The notes: generated by a model not told the origin, from the letters alone. Positions 21,556-31,054 are shown, counted from the stretch's first letter. The stretch: DNA of 48,191 nt from Desulfovibrio sp. (GCA_031290615.1 JAITNF010000083.1:1-48191), one strand, 5' to 3'. A program made the numbers and translations.

Positions 21556-22560
21556 TTACGCAACGATTCTTTTGAACTCGCAGGTCATTTCCGCCATCAA
21601 AAAATCCAGGCTTTGATCCACTTCGCGCTGGCCGCTCTTGACTTGCCGTTCGGCATCCATGACAAGGACCATGCACCTAGACAGAGTCGCGAAATCAATC
21701 CGTTTTGCCAAACAGTTTTTCGCTTCGGCGTCCGAAGCAAAGAGCAGAACCTGTTCCCCGACTTTCAAACGCCAGAGTATGCGCATGTCCCGCGCAAGCA
21801 GGGCGAGCAGAGGGAAGAACAGGATGTCGCGTTCCTGGCTTCGCGCCGCCTCTCTGAGCACGGCGGCAAGATTGCCGCTTTCAATGTACCTGAGCAGGGC
21901 AAAAATATCGCATTCCGCGCTGGAGGCGCATAGAGCAATCATATCGGCGCTTATTGCACCCTGCTCGCCGCCGGTCTTTTTGCTTCGGGCCAGGGTCAAC
22001 AGGACGAATTTTTGCATCTCATTTTCAATGACGAGAGCGTCCGGCGGCAGACAGGCGCAAAATTGTTCGAGGGCATCCGGCTGAAAGCGGAGATTCAGTT
22101 TCCCGGCGCGCAACTGGACGTAGCGTTTGACGCCGCGCTCGTTAATGCCATCCTGGCGCCATACCCAGCCCTGTTTGTCGGCAAAGGCAAAACACGACAA
22201 TTTGGCGATATATGCGGGAATTTTGGGGTTACCCTTGTCAAAGGGAACTTCCAGACAGAAAAAGGGCAGACATTGCGACGACGGGCGCGCCAGAGCTTTT
22301 GAAAGCTGTTTCCAGACGGCGGCTGTCCATTGTTGAGCTTGTCGCACAATAACGACGCTGGGCTTACCGAACATTCCCTGCAGAAAAAGTTGATCCCAGA
22401 AGGCCTTGGCGGGTTCTTCATCCCCCCAGTGGACATGGCGCTCCCACGAGGTATCCTGGTGAAAAAATGCCGTTGTCTGTTCTTCCAGACGGCGTTTGAG
22501 CAAAAGGCTGTCCGGGCAGATGAGAAAATTGAAACCCGGGCGTCGGCCTGTTATGGGCAT
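21556..22560 (-). CDS. holA: DNA polymerase III subunit delta
   Basis: NFLICPDSLLLKRRLEEQ..., IENEMQKFVLL, LLALLARDMRILWRLK; overlaps the leuS stop. Confidence 0.8.
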   Translation of the reverse strand: MPITGRRPGFNFLICPDSLLLKRRLEEQTTAFFHQDTSWERHVHWGDEEPAKAFWDQLFLQGMFGKPSVVIVRQAQQWTAAVWKQLSKALARPSSQCLPFFCLEVPFDKGNPKIPAYIAKLSCFAFADKQGWVWRQDGINERGVKRYVQLRAGKLNLRFQPDALEQFCACLPPDALVIENEMQKFVLLTLARSKKTGGEQGAISADMIALCASSAECDIFALLRYIESGNLAAVLREAARSQERDILFFPLLALLARDMRILWRLKVGEQVLLFASDAEAKNCLAKRIDFATLSRCMVLVMDAERQVKSGQREVDQSLDFLMAEMTCEFKRIVA

Positions 22561-25073
22561 ACTCTACCAGCGACAATATTGACCAGTTTTCCCGGCACCA
22601 CAACCACCCCGCGTACCGTCAGTCCAGCCGTATGGCGCCGCACAGCCTGGTTGGCCAGGGCAGCCTCCTCCAAGGCGACTTTGTCCACGCCGGCGTCAAC
22701 CTCCAGCGTGCCGCGCAGCCTGCCGTTGACCTGTAATGCCACGGTCAGCATGTCCCGCGCTGTGGCCGCCGCGTCCCAAGTCGGCCAAGGGGCATTCACA
22801 AGTTGCCTCTTGTGCCCGCAGACTTCCCACAATTCTTCACAGATATGCGGCGCCACCGGGGAAAGCAGGGTCAGCACCGTGGCTACCGCCGAGGAAAATA
22901 TGCGCCGTTCTTTCGCGCTGTACCCCAGTTTTTCACGGGCGAGATACATAGCGTTCACAAGTTCCATGATGGCCGCAATGGCCGTGTTGAACTGAAACCG
23001 ACCCATGTCCTCCCCGACTTTTTTAACCGTGAGGTGCTCCTTGCGGCGCAGATCTCGGGCAAGATCGTTTACGGCGTCGGAAGCAAACGCCCCACAAGCG
23101 TCGAGAGGTATAATCCGGGCTTTTTCTTCAACAAGGAGACGCCATACACGGCGCAGAAAACGGGAAGAACCTTCAATGCCGGAATCGTCCCAGTCGAAAT
23201 CCCGCTCCGGCGAGGCGGCAAAAAGACAGAACAAGCGCACGGTGTCTGCACCGAATTTATCCATCATTTTCGTAGGGTCAACAACATTGCCCTTGGATTT
23301 AGACATCTTGCCTCCGTCTTTCAGCACCATGCCCTGGGTGAGCAGATGGGCGAAGGGTTCGGAGAGTTCCGGCGGAAAAAAACCGAGGTCACGCAAAATC
23401 TTGGTAAAAAAGCGGGCATAGAGCAGATGGAGAATGGCGTGTTCCACGCCTCCTATATACTGATCCACTGGCAGCCAGTAGCGGAGGGCCTGCGCGTCAA
23501 AAGGCGCATCGGTCTTGCGCGCGTCGGTATGACGCGCGAAATACCAAGATGACTCCACAAAGGTGTCCATAGTGTCGGTTTCCCGCCGGGCTTTGCCGCC
23601 GCAGGCAGGGCAGACGCAGTTCACAAAGGTATCCGTTTCCGGCAGGGGAGAGCGTCCGTCGTCCCGCGTTTTCACATCAAGGGGCAGGACTATGGGCAGG
23701 TTTTCTTCCTTTTCCGGAACTAGACCGCACTGTTCGCAGTACACCACGGGAATGGGCGCGCCCCAATAGCGCTGGCGGGAAATGTTCCAGTCGCGCAGGC
23801 GGAACTGTATAGTGGCCTTGCCATTGCCTTCTTTTTCCAGCTTTTCGGTCACGGCCTCTTTACTCGGCATGTTTTCCGCGCCGTCAAATGGACCGGAGTT
23901 GATCATGCGGCCTTCTCCAGTGAAGGCCGCTTCCATGGTTTCCGGGGCTAGGGATTCCCCCTCAGGGCAAATGACCACCCGTATGGGAAGACGGTATTTG
24001 CGGGCGAAGTCAAAGTCGCGCTGATCGTGCGCCGGAACGCCCATGACAGCGCCGGTGCCGTAATCGGCCAGAACAAAATTGCCGAGCCACAGTGGCACAC
24101 GTTCGCCGGTAAAGGGGTGTAGCGTGTAAGCTCCCGTGAAAACACCTTCTTTTTCCAGAGTTTCGGCCTGACGGTCAAGGCGGTCCATATTGCGAATGCG
24201 TGTTACAAAAGCGCGCACATCACCGGCTTTTTCATAGTCCTTGATGAGCGGCTCCACCAAGGCGTGTTCTGGGGCAATAGTCATGAAGGTCACACCGAAA
24301 AGGGTATCCGGCCGCGTGGTGAAGACTTCAATACCGGTCACGCCGGCCACCGGACTTTCTAGGGGAAATGTCACCAACGCGCCTGTGGATCTGCCTATCC
24401 AGTTGCGTTGCATTGTGATGATCCGATCTGGCCAGCCGCCCTCCAACAGAGCAAGATCATTGAGCAGTTCGTCGCCGTAGGCCGTTATTTTCAGAAACCA
24501 CTGAGTCAGGTCTTTCTGTTCCACGCGGCTCTCGCAACGCCAGCACAAGCCGTCTATCACCTGTTCATTGGCGAGAACCGTGTGGCAGGATGGGCACCAG
24601 TTCTGCGAGGCCTTTTTGCGATACACTAAACCTTTTTCCTGAAGGCGCAGAAAAAAAAACTGCTCAAAGCGGTAATATTCAGGACGGCAGGTGGCTATTT
24701 CACGAGACCAGTCATAGGAATAGCCAAGACGCTGTAACTGTGAACGCATATTGGCAATATTGGCGTATGTCCAGGCGGCGGGATGGGTACGGTGTTTGAT
24801 GGCCGCGTTTTCCGCCGGCAGACCGAAGGCGTCCCAGCCCATGGGGTGTAGCACATTGAAGCCCTGCATGCGTTTGACGCGGGCCACCACATCGCCGATG
24901 GAATAATTACGCACATGTCCTATGTGGATATTGCCGGAAGGATAGGGAAACATTTCCAGCACATAGTATTTGGGACGTGCGTCGTTGTTGCTGACGGTGA
25001 AAGTGTTTTGCGCCAGCCAGCGGGCTTGCCATTTTTCTTCAACACTCTGCGGGTGGTAGCGTTCCTGACTCAT
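22551..25073 (-). CDS. leuS: Leucyl-tRNA synthetase
   Basis: EMFPYPSGNIHIGHVRNYSIGDVVAR and DGGKMSKSKGNVVDP; start taken at MSQERYHPQ. Confidence 0.98.
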   Translation of the reverse strand: MSQERYHPQSVEEKWQARWLAQNTFTVSNNDARPKYYVLEMFPYPSGNIHIGHVRNYSIGDVVARVKRMQGFNVLHPMGWDAFGLPAENAAIKHRTHPAAWTYANIANMRSQLQRLGYSYDWSREIATCRPEYYRFEQFFFLRLQEKGLVYRKKASQNWCPSCHTVLANEQVIDGLCWRCESRVEQKDLTQWFLKITAYGDELLNDLALLEGGWPDRIITMQRNWIGRSTGALVTFPLESPVAGVTGIEVFTTRPDTLFGVTFMTIAPEHALVEPLIKDYEKAGDVRAFVTRIRNMDRLDRQAETLEKEGVFTGAYTLHPFTGERVPLWLGNFVLADYGTGAVMGVPAHDQRDFDFARKYRLPIRVVICPEGESLAPETMEAAFTGEGRMINSGPFDGAENMPSKEAVTEKLEKEGNGKATIQFRLRDWNISRQRYWGAPIPVVYCEQCGLVPEKEENLPIVLPLDVKTRDDGRSPLPETDTFVNCVCPACGGKARRETDTMDTFVESSWYFARHTDARKTDAPFDAQALRYWLPVDQYIGGVEHAILHLLYARFFTKILRDLGFFPPELSEPFAHLLTQGMVLKDGGKMSKSKGNVVDPTKMMDKFGADTVRLFCLFAASPERDFDWDDSGIEGSSRFLRRVWRLLVEEKARIIPLDACGAFASDAVNDLARDLRRKEHLTVKKVGEDMGRFQFNTAIAAIMELVNAMYLAREKLGYSAKERRIFSSAVATVLTLLSPVAPHICEELWEVCGHKRQLVNAPWPTWDAAATARDMLTVALQVNGRLRGTLEVDAGVDKVALEEAALANQAVRRHTAGLTVRGVVVVPGKLVNIVAGRVCP

Positions 25074-25102
25074 CCTCGTATACCGTTTGTCCATAAGATG
25101 GT

Positions 25103-25573
25103 TTAGGTGACGACTGTTGTGGCGTCGCTCTCAAGCTCTCCGTTTTCCGTGGTTCTAGCGGCGGCGTCCAGTATGCCGTTGATAAAACTTATGGCCTCCT
25201 CGCCGCTGAAAGCCCGACCCAGTTCCAATGCTTCGTTGATGACGGCCCGAGGCGGCACGTCCCGACAAAAAAGCAGTTCAAAAACGGCCAGACGCAGGAT
25301 AGTCAGTTCAATGCGGCCAAGGCGGTCCAGGCGCCAGTTGATGGCGTAACGGGTAATGACCTCGTCAAGTTGCGCGCTGTTGCTCCACACTCCTTCAACG
25401 AGCGTAAAGGCGTAGCCTGAGAGGGCGGCTTTCTCGTCCTGTCCGTCACTATGCGGTGAACACAGGAAAGCGTGGCGCAATTCCTCCCGGTTGTTGACCG
25501 AGGTGTAGGAAAGCGAGTAGAGAGTCTGAATGGCCAGGGACCGTTCGGAGCGGCGTTTTTTTCCTTTGACCAT
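25103..25573 (-). CDS. nusB: Transcription antitermination protein NusB
   Basis: RRSERSLAIQTLYSLSY..., RLGRIELTILRLAVFELLF, PPRAVINEALELGRAFSGEEAISFINGILDA. Confidence 0.94.
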   Translation of the reverse strand: MVKGKKRRSERSLAIQTLYSLSYTSVNNREELRHAFLCSPHSDGQDEKAALSGYAFTLVEGVWSNSAQLDEVITRYAINWRLDRLGRIELTILRLAVFELLFCRDVPPRAVINEALELGRAFSGEEAISFINGILDAAARTTENGELESDATTVVT

Positions 25574-25577
25574 AAAT

Positions 25578-26060
25578 TCAGATTTGCTCCAATACACGGA
25601 TAGTTTCCAGCATAGCCGCAGCTGCCTCCACGCCCTTGTTCCCCGCTTTGGAGCCGGCGCGCTCAATGGCCTGGTCAATGGTGTCGCAGGTCAGGAGGCC
25701 GAAGCCCAAAGGCACGTTGTGGGCAAGCATTGTGTGGGCAAGGCCCTTGACGGCTTCACCGCAGACATAGTCAAAATGCGGTGTAGAACCGCGTATCACC
25801 GCGCCAAGAGCCAAAATTCCGTTGTATTTTTTGCCGGTCGCGAGCTTCTGGCAAATCAGGGGCAACTCAAAAGCACCGGGCACGCGCACCAAGGTTATGT
25901 CGGCGCGGTCAAAGCCTTGGAGTTCCAGATAGTCCAACGCGCCGTCCACAAGACGGTTAACGATAAAATCGTTGAAACGGGCCGCGACGATGGCCACTTT
26001 CAGCCCTGTAGCATCCAGTTTGCCGGATATGGTTGTGATGTCTTTCACGATGACTCCCAC
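25578..26060 (-). CDS. ribH: 6,7-dimethyl-8-ribityllumazine synthase
   Basis: [67 protein letters not shown]. Confidence 0.97.
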   Translation of the reverse strand: MGVIVKDITTISGKLDATGLKVAIVAARFNDFIVNRLVDGALDYLELQGFDRADITLVRVPGAFELPLICQKLATGKKYNGILALGAVIRGSTPHFDYVCGEAVKGLAHTMLAHNVPLGFGLLTCDTIDQAIERAGSKAGNKGVEAAAAMLETIRVLEQI

Positions 26061-26143
26061 ATTTTATGCCTGAAATTTATGATAGATATACGCGTTGTGC
26101 CGGAGATGTCAAATTGCGATCCTGAACGCCTGAAGTATTCTTC

Positions 26144-26797
26144 TCATAAAAACCCGTTTTCCAGCAGAAATTTTCGACTCATGCCGCCATTGCCGCCGCG
26201 CGGCGGTTCCTGTTGGGCGATCAGGCGGCGCACATATTTGCCGATCATGTCAGTTTCCATGTGGACGCAACTGCCAGCACGCCACCAGCGCATGCACGTG
26301 CGTTTTCTGGTGTCGGGAATAACGTTGATGGTAAGGAAATCACGGCCGCAGTCGTCGACTGTCAGGCTGATGCCGTCCAGCGCCACCGACCCCCTGGGGA
26401 TAATTTCCGGCCCGTATTCTTCGGGAAAAGACAGGCTGCAGACAAAGGACTGTCCGGCGTGGCGCAACTCCTGCACATGCGCAAGGCAATCCACATGTCC
26501 ACTGACCAGATGCCCGCCCAGGCGATCCCCCACAGCGAGCGAGCGTTCCAGATTGACCTGCCTGCCAGAGGAAAATTCGCCGACGACCGTGTGTCGCAGG
26601 GTTTCCCGCGAGGCGTAAACGGTAAAGTCGTCTTTGCCGTGCGTCTCCACCGAAAGGCAGACGCCATTGACTGCTATGGATTCGCCGTCGACAATGTTTT
26701 CCAGGTTGAAAAGGGAGCGTAGGGTGAGGCGGCATTCCCCATTTTTCTTGTCAAGAAAAACAATTTCACCAAGACCTTGAATAATTCCTGTAAACAT
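26144..26797 (-). CDS. ribE: Riboflavin synthase alpha chain
   Basis: MFTGIIQGLGEIV, SIAVNGVCLSV, GGHLVSGHVDCLA, SVALDGISLTVDD. Confidence 0.96.
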   Translation of the reverse strand: MFTGIIQGLGEIVFLDKKNGECRLTLRSLFNLENIVDGESIAVNGVCLSVETHGKDDFTVYASRETLRHTVVGEFSSGRQVNLERSLAVGDRLGGHLVSGHVDCLAHVQELRHAGQSFVCSLSFPEEYGPEIIPRGSVALDGISLTVDDCGRDFLTINVIPDTRKRTCMRWWRAGSCVHMETDMIGKYVRRLIAQQEPPRGGNGGMSRKFLLENGFL

Positions 26798-26815
26798 GGG
26801 TATATCTCAGGTGAT

Positions 26816-27976
26816 TCAGGTTTTGTTCACGCATGTCCTGCCGGCTGGCCTGAACACAAGATGCGCGTCCCCGCCGTAAAGCCTTGTTTCGCAGAGCCGC
26901 AGGGAGAGAGCTTCCGCCACGCTCACGGACGCGCGACCGGTGAAAAGCGGCACGGCATCACTGTCGCCCAGAATTTTTGGAGCCAGATGCAGCCGGAATT
27001 CATCCACAAGACCTGCTTCAAGAAGCGAGAGTGCGAGCCTTCCTCCGCCTTCGCACAGCACATAAGGACAGACTGTTTCGCGCCGCATTTCCGACATCAC
27101 GGCGGCAAGATCCGCGCCGGCTTGCCGGGAGTGCCCGTAGCTCAGCACACGTACGCCCCCGGACCGGAGTTTGTCAGCCTGACTTGAGGCTGCGGCGGCT
27201 GGAGAGGTAAAAAAAAGCGTCTGTTCGGGACGTTCCGTGAGCAGATAAAAATTTTCGCAGACATCGGGCAGACGGGAGGTAATAATACAAGCCAGGGGTT
27301 GTGGCCCGTCGGAAAATTTACCCCGCGCCGTGAGATGGGGGTTGTCAGCACGAAAGGTACCGCCGCCCACTAGCACAGCGCCGCCGCAACGTCCCACTCC
27401 CGCGCGCCATTGATGCGTCAGGATCCGAGAGCTTTCGGAACTGATCCATCGTGAAAGGCCACCGCGCGCGGCAATGCGACCGTCCAAGGTTGCGGCCATT
27501 TTTAGCAGAACATAGGGACGGTCCGTCGTCTGCCACACAACAAAATCCGCGATCAGGTCGCGGCATTCATCCTCCAGTACACCTTCAACAATTTCAATGC
27601 CCGCCGTGCGCAGGATTGCGGTACCGCCCGCCGCGACGGGGTTGGGATCCCGCGCGCCAATAACCACCCTAGTTATGCCGGCTTGCAGAATCGCCTTGGC
27701 GCAGGGGGGCGTTTTGCCATGATGGTTACAGGGCTCCAGCGTCACCACAAGGGTTGCCCCATCCGTGGGCACACCCCTGACAGCCGCGTCTTTCAAACAG
27801 GCCACCTCGGCATGGTCCTGCCCGGCGGCGCGGTGAAAACCCCGCGCCACACCGCAGCCGTCACGCACCAGGACGGCACCCACCGTGGGATTAGGGCATG
27901 TCGAATAACGCCCCTGTTCCGCCACTTTCAGAGCTTCACGCATAAAGGAAACGTATTCTTCTTGCTCAGGAGTCAC
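26816..27976 (-). CDS. ribD: Bifunctional diaminohydroxyphosphoribosylaminopyrimidine deaminase / 5-amino-6-(5-phosphoribosylamino)uracil reductase
   Basis: CPNPTVGAVLV, DHAEVACL, LEPCNHHGKTPPCAKAI, MAATLDGRIAARGGLSRWISSE; GTG start. Confidence 0.96.
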   Translation of the reverse strand: MTPEQEEYVSFMREALKVAEQGRYSTCPNPTVGAVLVRDGCGVARGFHRAAGQDHAEVACLKDAAVRGVPTDGATLVVTLEPCNHHGKTPPCAKAILQAGITRVVIGARDPNPVAAGGTAILRTAGIEIVEGVLEDECRDLIADFVVWQTTDRPYVLLKMAATLDGRIAARGGLSRWISSESSRILTHQWRAGVGRCGGAVLVGGGTFRADNPHLTARGKFSDGPQPLACIITSRLPDVCENFYLLTERPEQTLFFTSPAAAASSQADKLRSGGVRVLSYGHSRQAGADLAAVMSEMRRETVCPYVLCEGGGRLALSLLEAGLVDEFRLHLAPKILGDSDAVPLFTGRASVSVAEALSLRLCETRLYGGDAHLVFRPAGRTCVNKT

Positions 27977-27980
27977 GGTT

Positions 27981-28080
27981 TTTCCATATCCGGATTTGAG
28001 GGGCTAGACCAGCACCCCGAGAGTCTGTAGACTCGCGGCATCATAGCGCCACAGGTGACCATGTTCACTGGAAACCAGGG
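27981..28080 (-). ncRNA. Candidate degenerate FMN riboswitch (RFN element) leader of ribD
   Basis: Minus strand CCAGTGAACATGGTCACCTGTGGCGCTATGATGCCGCGAGTCTACAGACTCTCGGGGTGCTGGTCTAGCCCCTCAAATCCGGATATGGAAAAACC; GTGAA, GGCG..AT..CCGCGAG, TGCTGG and TCCGGAT..GG blocks occur in RFN order, with shortened P5/P6. Confidence 0.45.
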
Positions 28081-28214
28081 AGGCGGGTCATGGGAACAGT
28101 ATGCCGTATCGGACTGGACATTGCAAAAAAAATTTTGAGAGGTTATGTCAATAGGCAAACGTTACATAATAAATATTGTATAAATTAAAATATGTTATTG
28201 TTATTTTATAAATC

Positions 28215-29040
28215 GCCCAATTCAATCAAAAAATGGTGATATTCCCTTTGGGATCAAATAGAGATACGGTCTTACTTGGCTCAATGAGCGGCAGTTGAAG
28301 AAGATCGACGGGATTGCTGAATTGCGCTTTCTTTTCACATCCCCGTCGTTCGTGAATGAGAAAGCTCCGAAAAAACGCGAATTTTATATCCCTCGCTTGA
28401 ATCTTGAGCGCAGCCTGTACGGGACGAAATTTGAAATAAAACTTCGTAACGAACTTTCCCAAAAGGCCATCGCTCACGAATGCGCCAACTGGATACGAAA
28501 AAAGGTAAAATTCAGGTCAAACGCCACGCGGAAAAATATGGATGGTTTGCTGGTTGTTACAACAGACAGCAAAATCACCATATGCCTTTGAACAAATTTA
28601 TCACAGGTGGATATAGGTTGAGCGCGGCAATAACAGCTATCAACATAATAACGCGCTTTGAAGCTCCGGGCAGCAGCGAATTCATTCGACTGTTTGACGC
28701 CGTTTGTATGACAAGAATAAATTGCAGGACGTGACGGATGGAGTCGGAATCGTAGACGGCATTACAGCCACCTATAACGAAAAACCCACCACTTTCTTTA
28801 CTTCTTCACGCTTTATAACATTTTCAACGAGTTCCTTGATGATATTTCAGAGGACATACTGCCCAATAGTCACAGACTTCAAGGAAAGCAAGATTTGGAA
28901 TACTCTGTACAATTTTCAAAAAGACGCGGCCCTCGCCATCATTAACAAACTGAAGAAATACAACAACTGCATCCTTGCGGACAGCGGCTGTATCATACCG
29001 ACCTTTCACACGGGCACTGACTTTATGGAGGAAATAGGCA
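28215..29040 (+). pseudogene. Relic of a phospholipase D-like / SNF2-type helicase
   Basis: WLNERQLKKIDGIAELRFLFTSPSFVNEKAPKKREFYIPRLNLERSLYGTKFEIKLRNELSQKAIAHECANWIRKKVKFRSNATRKNMDGL, then in other frames IITRFEAPGSSEFIRLFDAV and FKESKIWNTLYNFQKDAALAIINKLKKYNNCILADS; truncated where a Walker A would follow. Confidence 0.65.
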
Positions 29041-29204
29041 AGTTTCCGGAACGACTGAGGACTGTCTCCCCGCACCCCACTTGACCGATCTGAAAAACGC
29101 GATCAGCTACAACCAGATATACGCCGAACGTACACATCTTAACCTCGCGATATACATCCCTACCGACTTCCTGCTCCCAAGCGCGGCCAGATAATAGACA
29201 ATGC

Positions 29205-29585
29205 ATATAGAACTGTATTAATCGATGAAATAGATAAGCGTTTACATATTCAGTTACAAAAATATGTTCTTCCAAATTTATTTAATCTTTTTCCGAACAT
29301 TCAATTCATCCTTAGTTCTCATTCACATTTTGTCGCTATGGGTTTGTTTGATAATTCACAAACTAAAGAATGAGCTCGCGGTCATAGACATAGATAATGA
29401 CGGCATTAAAACTGATCTTTCCGCAACAGAATTATTCAGTGAAGTGTATAATACAATGATTGATGAAAATAATTGTTTTAAGCAGTTGTATGGAAAAATA
29501 GTCTCTAAATTATATTCAAAACCTATATTATTTGTTAAGAATAAATATACTCAAATATATAAAATATCGTGGTTAAAACTCAATG
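29205..29585 (+). pseudogene. Relic of AAA ATPase with C-terminal OLD/Toprim-like region
   Basis: RTVLIDEIDKRLHIQLQKYVLPNLFNLFPNIQFILSSHSHFVAMGLFDNSQT (Walker B and H-motif), frame change, NELAVIDIDNDGIKTDLSATELFSEVYNTMIDENNCFKQLYGKI...KPILFVKNKYTQIYKISWLKLN. Confidence 0.65.
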
Positions 29586-29900
29586 CCATCCGGACGTGTA
29601 ATAGAGCCTCCAACAGAAGGCTGTTTGAGGCTCTTCAAAAACGCGTTTTTGGAAAGATTCCGTGATAATAAATATACTTCGACGCGGACAGCAACAGCGT
29701 CCCGAGCATTAAGCGTTTTCTTTCAGAGCTACAATTCGACGGTATGGCGCCACAGTCAATAATGTTTTACAAAGATGTCGAGCATAGTCAGGAAGGAACG
29801 AAAAAGTCACCGCATGGTTGGAAGCCGGGACGTTTGTTGCATCGCTTATTGACTCTTGCCAATCTTGTTAAGGAACGCATCCGTCACGCGAGGACGAAAA
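29583..29900 (+). pseudogene. Relic of type III restriction-modification DNA methyltransferase (Mod)
   Basis: MPSGRVIEPPTEGCLRLFKNAFLERFRDNK, frame change, IYFDADSNSVPSIKRFLSELQFDGMAPQSIMFYKDVEHSQEGTKK, then LLHRLLTLANL; matches the Mod region preceding the AdoMet-binding segment. Confidence 0.6.
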
Positions 29901-30099
29901 TAGTTACAAGTTTGAAGTTGCAAGTTACGAGAGAGAAATTGCAAAGGCATGACTGTATCAAATTGTCAAAGTTTGAACGTCTAGCGGAGAACAATGGACT
30001 TGACGGATAAATATACAAGCTGGTAAAGTTGTTTCTGCACTGTACTAAATTTCTATAAAATTTAGGCCATTAACCAACAATAGTTGGTAGAGCATTTGA

Positions 30100-30393
30100 A
30101 AAGGCAATACCACAGCAGTTTATACGAACATCTGGTTCTCTCCCGTGACAAAAAAGGTAATACGTTTGACCTAGGAAGGGCAACAGCTTGAAAAATCGCG
30201 CGATATGCTAAAAACCCTCTTGTTCTGGAATTTGTGGACGTGGAAGAAAAGTCTCTTTATACCGAAAACGACATGGAATCAGCGATCATCTCAAAATTAC
30301 AGCAGTTTTTGCTCGAACTTGACACAGGTTTCCTGTTCAAGTCCCGCCAAAAACGATTTTCGTTTGATGAAAAACAATACTGAAAGTAAATTG
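30100..30393 (+). pseudogene. Relic of YhcG/DUF1016-family PDDEXK nuclease
   Basis: LVLSRDKKGNTFDL, GQQLEKSRDMLK, frame change, NPLVLEFVDVEEKSLYTENDMESAIISKLQQFLLELDTGFLFKSRQKRFSFDEKQY then stop. Confidence 0.7.
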
Positions 30394-30447
30394 TTTGTAT
30401 TTGCGGACAGTAACGCCCGGTATGCACCCGGCTTTCTCCATACCTGC

Positions 30448-30540
30448 GGAGAGGTAGCGAAGTGGCCGTAACGCGCCCGACTCGAAATCGGGTTATCGCA
30501 GAGATGCGATACGTGGGTTCAAATCCCACCCTCTCCGCCA
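30448..30540 (+). tRNA. tRNA-Ser (anticodon CGA), CCA encoded
   Basis: Acceptor GGAGAGG/CCTCTCC, anticodon arm CCCGA-CTCGAAA-TCGGG, long variable arm, T-arm GTGGGTTCAAATCCCAC, GCCA end. Confidence 0.95.
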
Positions 30541-31054
30541 AGAGCATACCCAGCCTGGTACGGACGAGTCCAAACTGCCTTGAAAATAAAAGAATTTTGA
30601 AAAAGACTTATCCGAACCCGGTTTATTTGATTCCATCAATGCCTGCTATGCGGGAGAATCTCTGTAAAAATATACCCTCATGTCCGTTCACGTGGAAGTA
30701 TGCCATGCCTAGTTGAACTGATTCAGCAAGCTTTTATCGCGCTATGAAAATTGCATTCCACATACTTGGCCTTACTCCATTTGGCTGCGGCAATCATTGC
30801 TTTGCCCCGAGCATTTGGCCGGTCATCTCTGGGTCAAGTACCTGAAGTCCTTTCTGCCGTCAGATCAGATGTGGGATGGGCAGACCAGACTGACATCCAG
30901 GTACACGATTACGCATCACCGCAACAAAAAAACTCCACCTGATCGAAATTTTTTTGTTGCCCGTAATTAACTTTTTTCTTCTTTTTGCCGATAAGTGAAT
31001 AAATGCGTTATTGCTGGAGCGTTTGCGATATTCCCCTGATTTTGGTGAACGACT

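Noticed and set aside
25530-26618. 362-aa plus-strand ORF opposite ribH/ribE
   Set aside because: Antisense shadow of well-supported riboflavin genes.
30075-30110. tRNA-like string AGTTGGTAGAGCATTTGAAAAGGC
   Set aside because: D-arm-like match only; no anticodon or T-arm could be folded, so probably chance or a fragment too short to support.
30541-31054. Possible coding content between tRNA-Ser and the NlpC gene
   Set aside because: Only short ORFs with no recognisable motifs.
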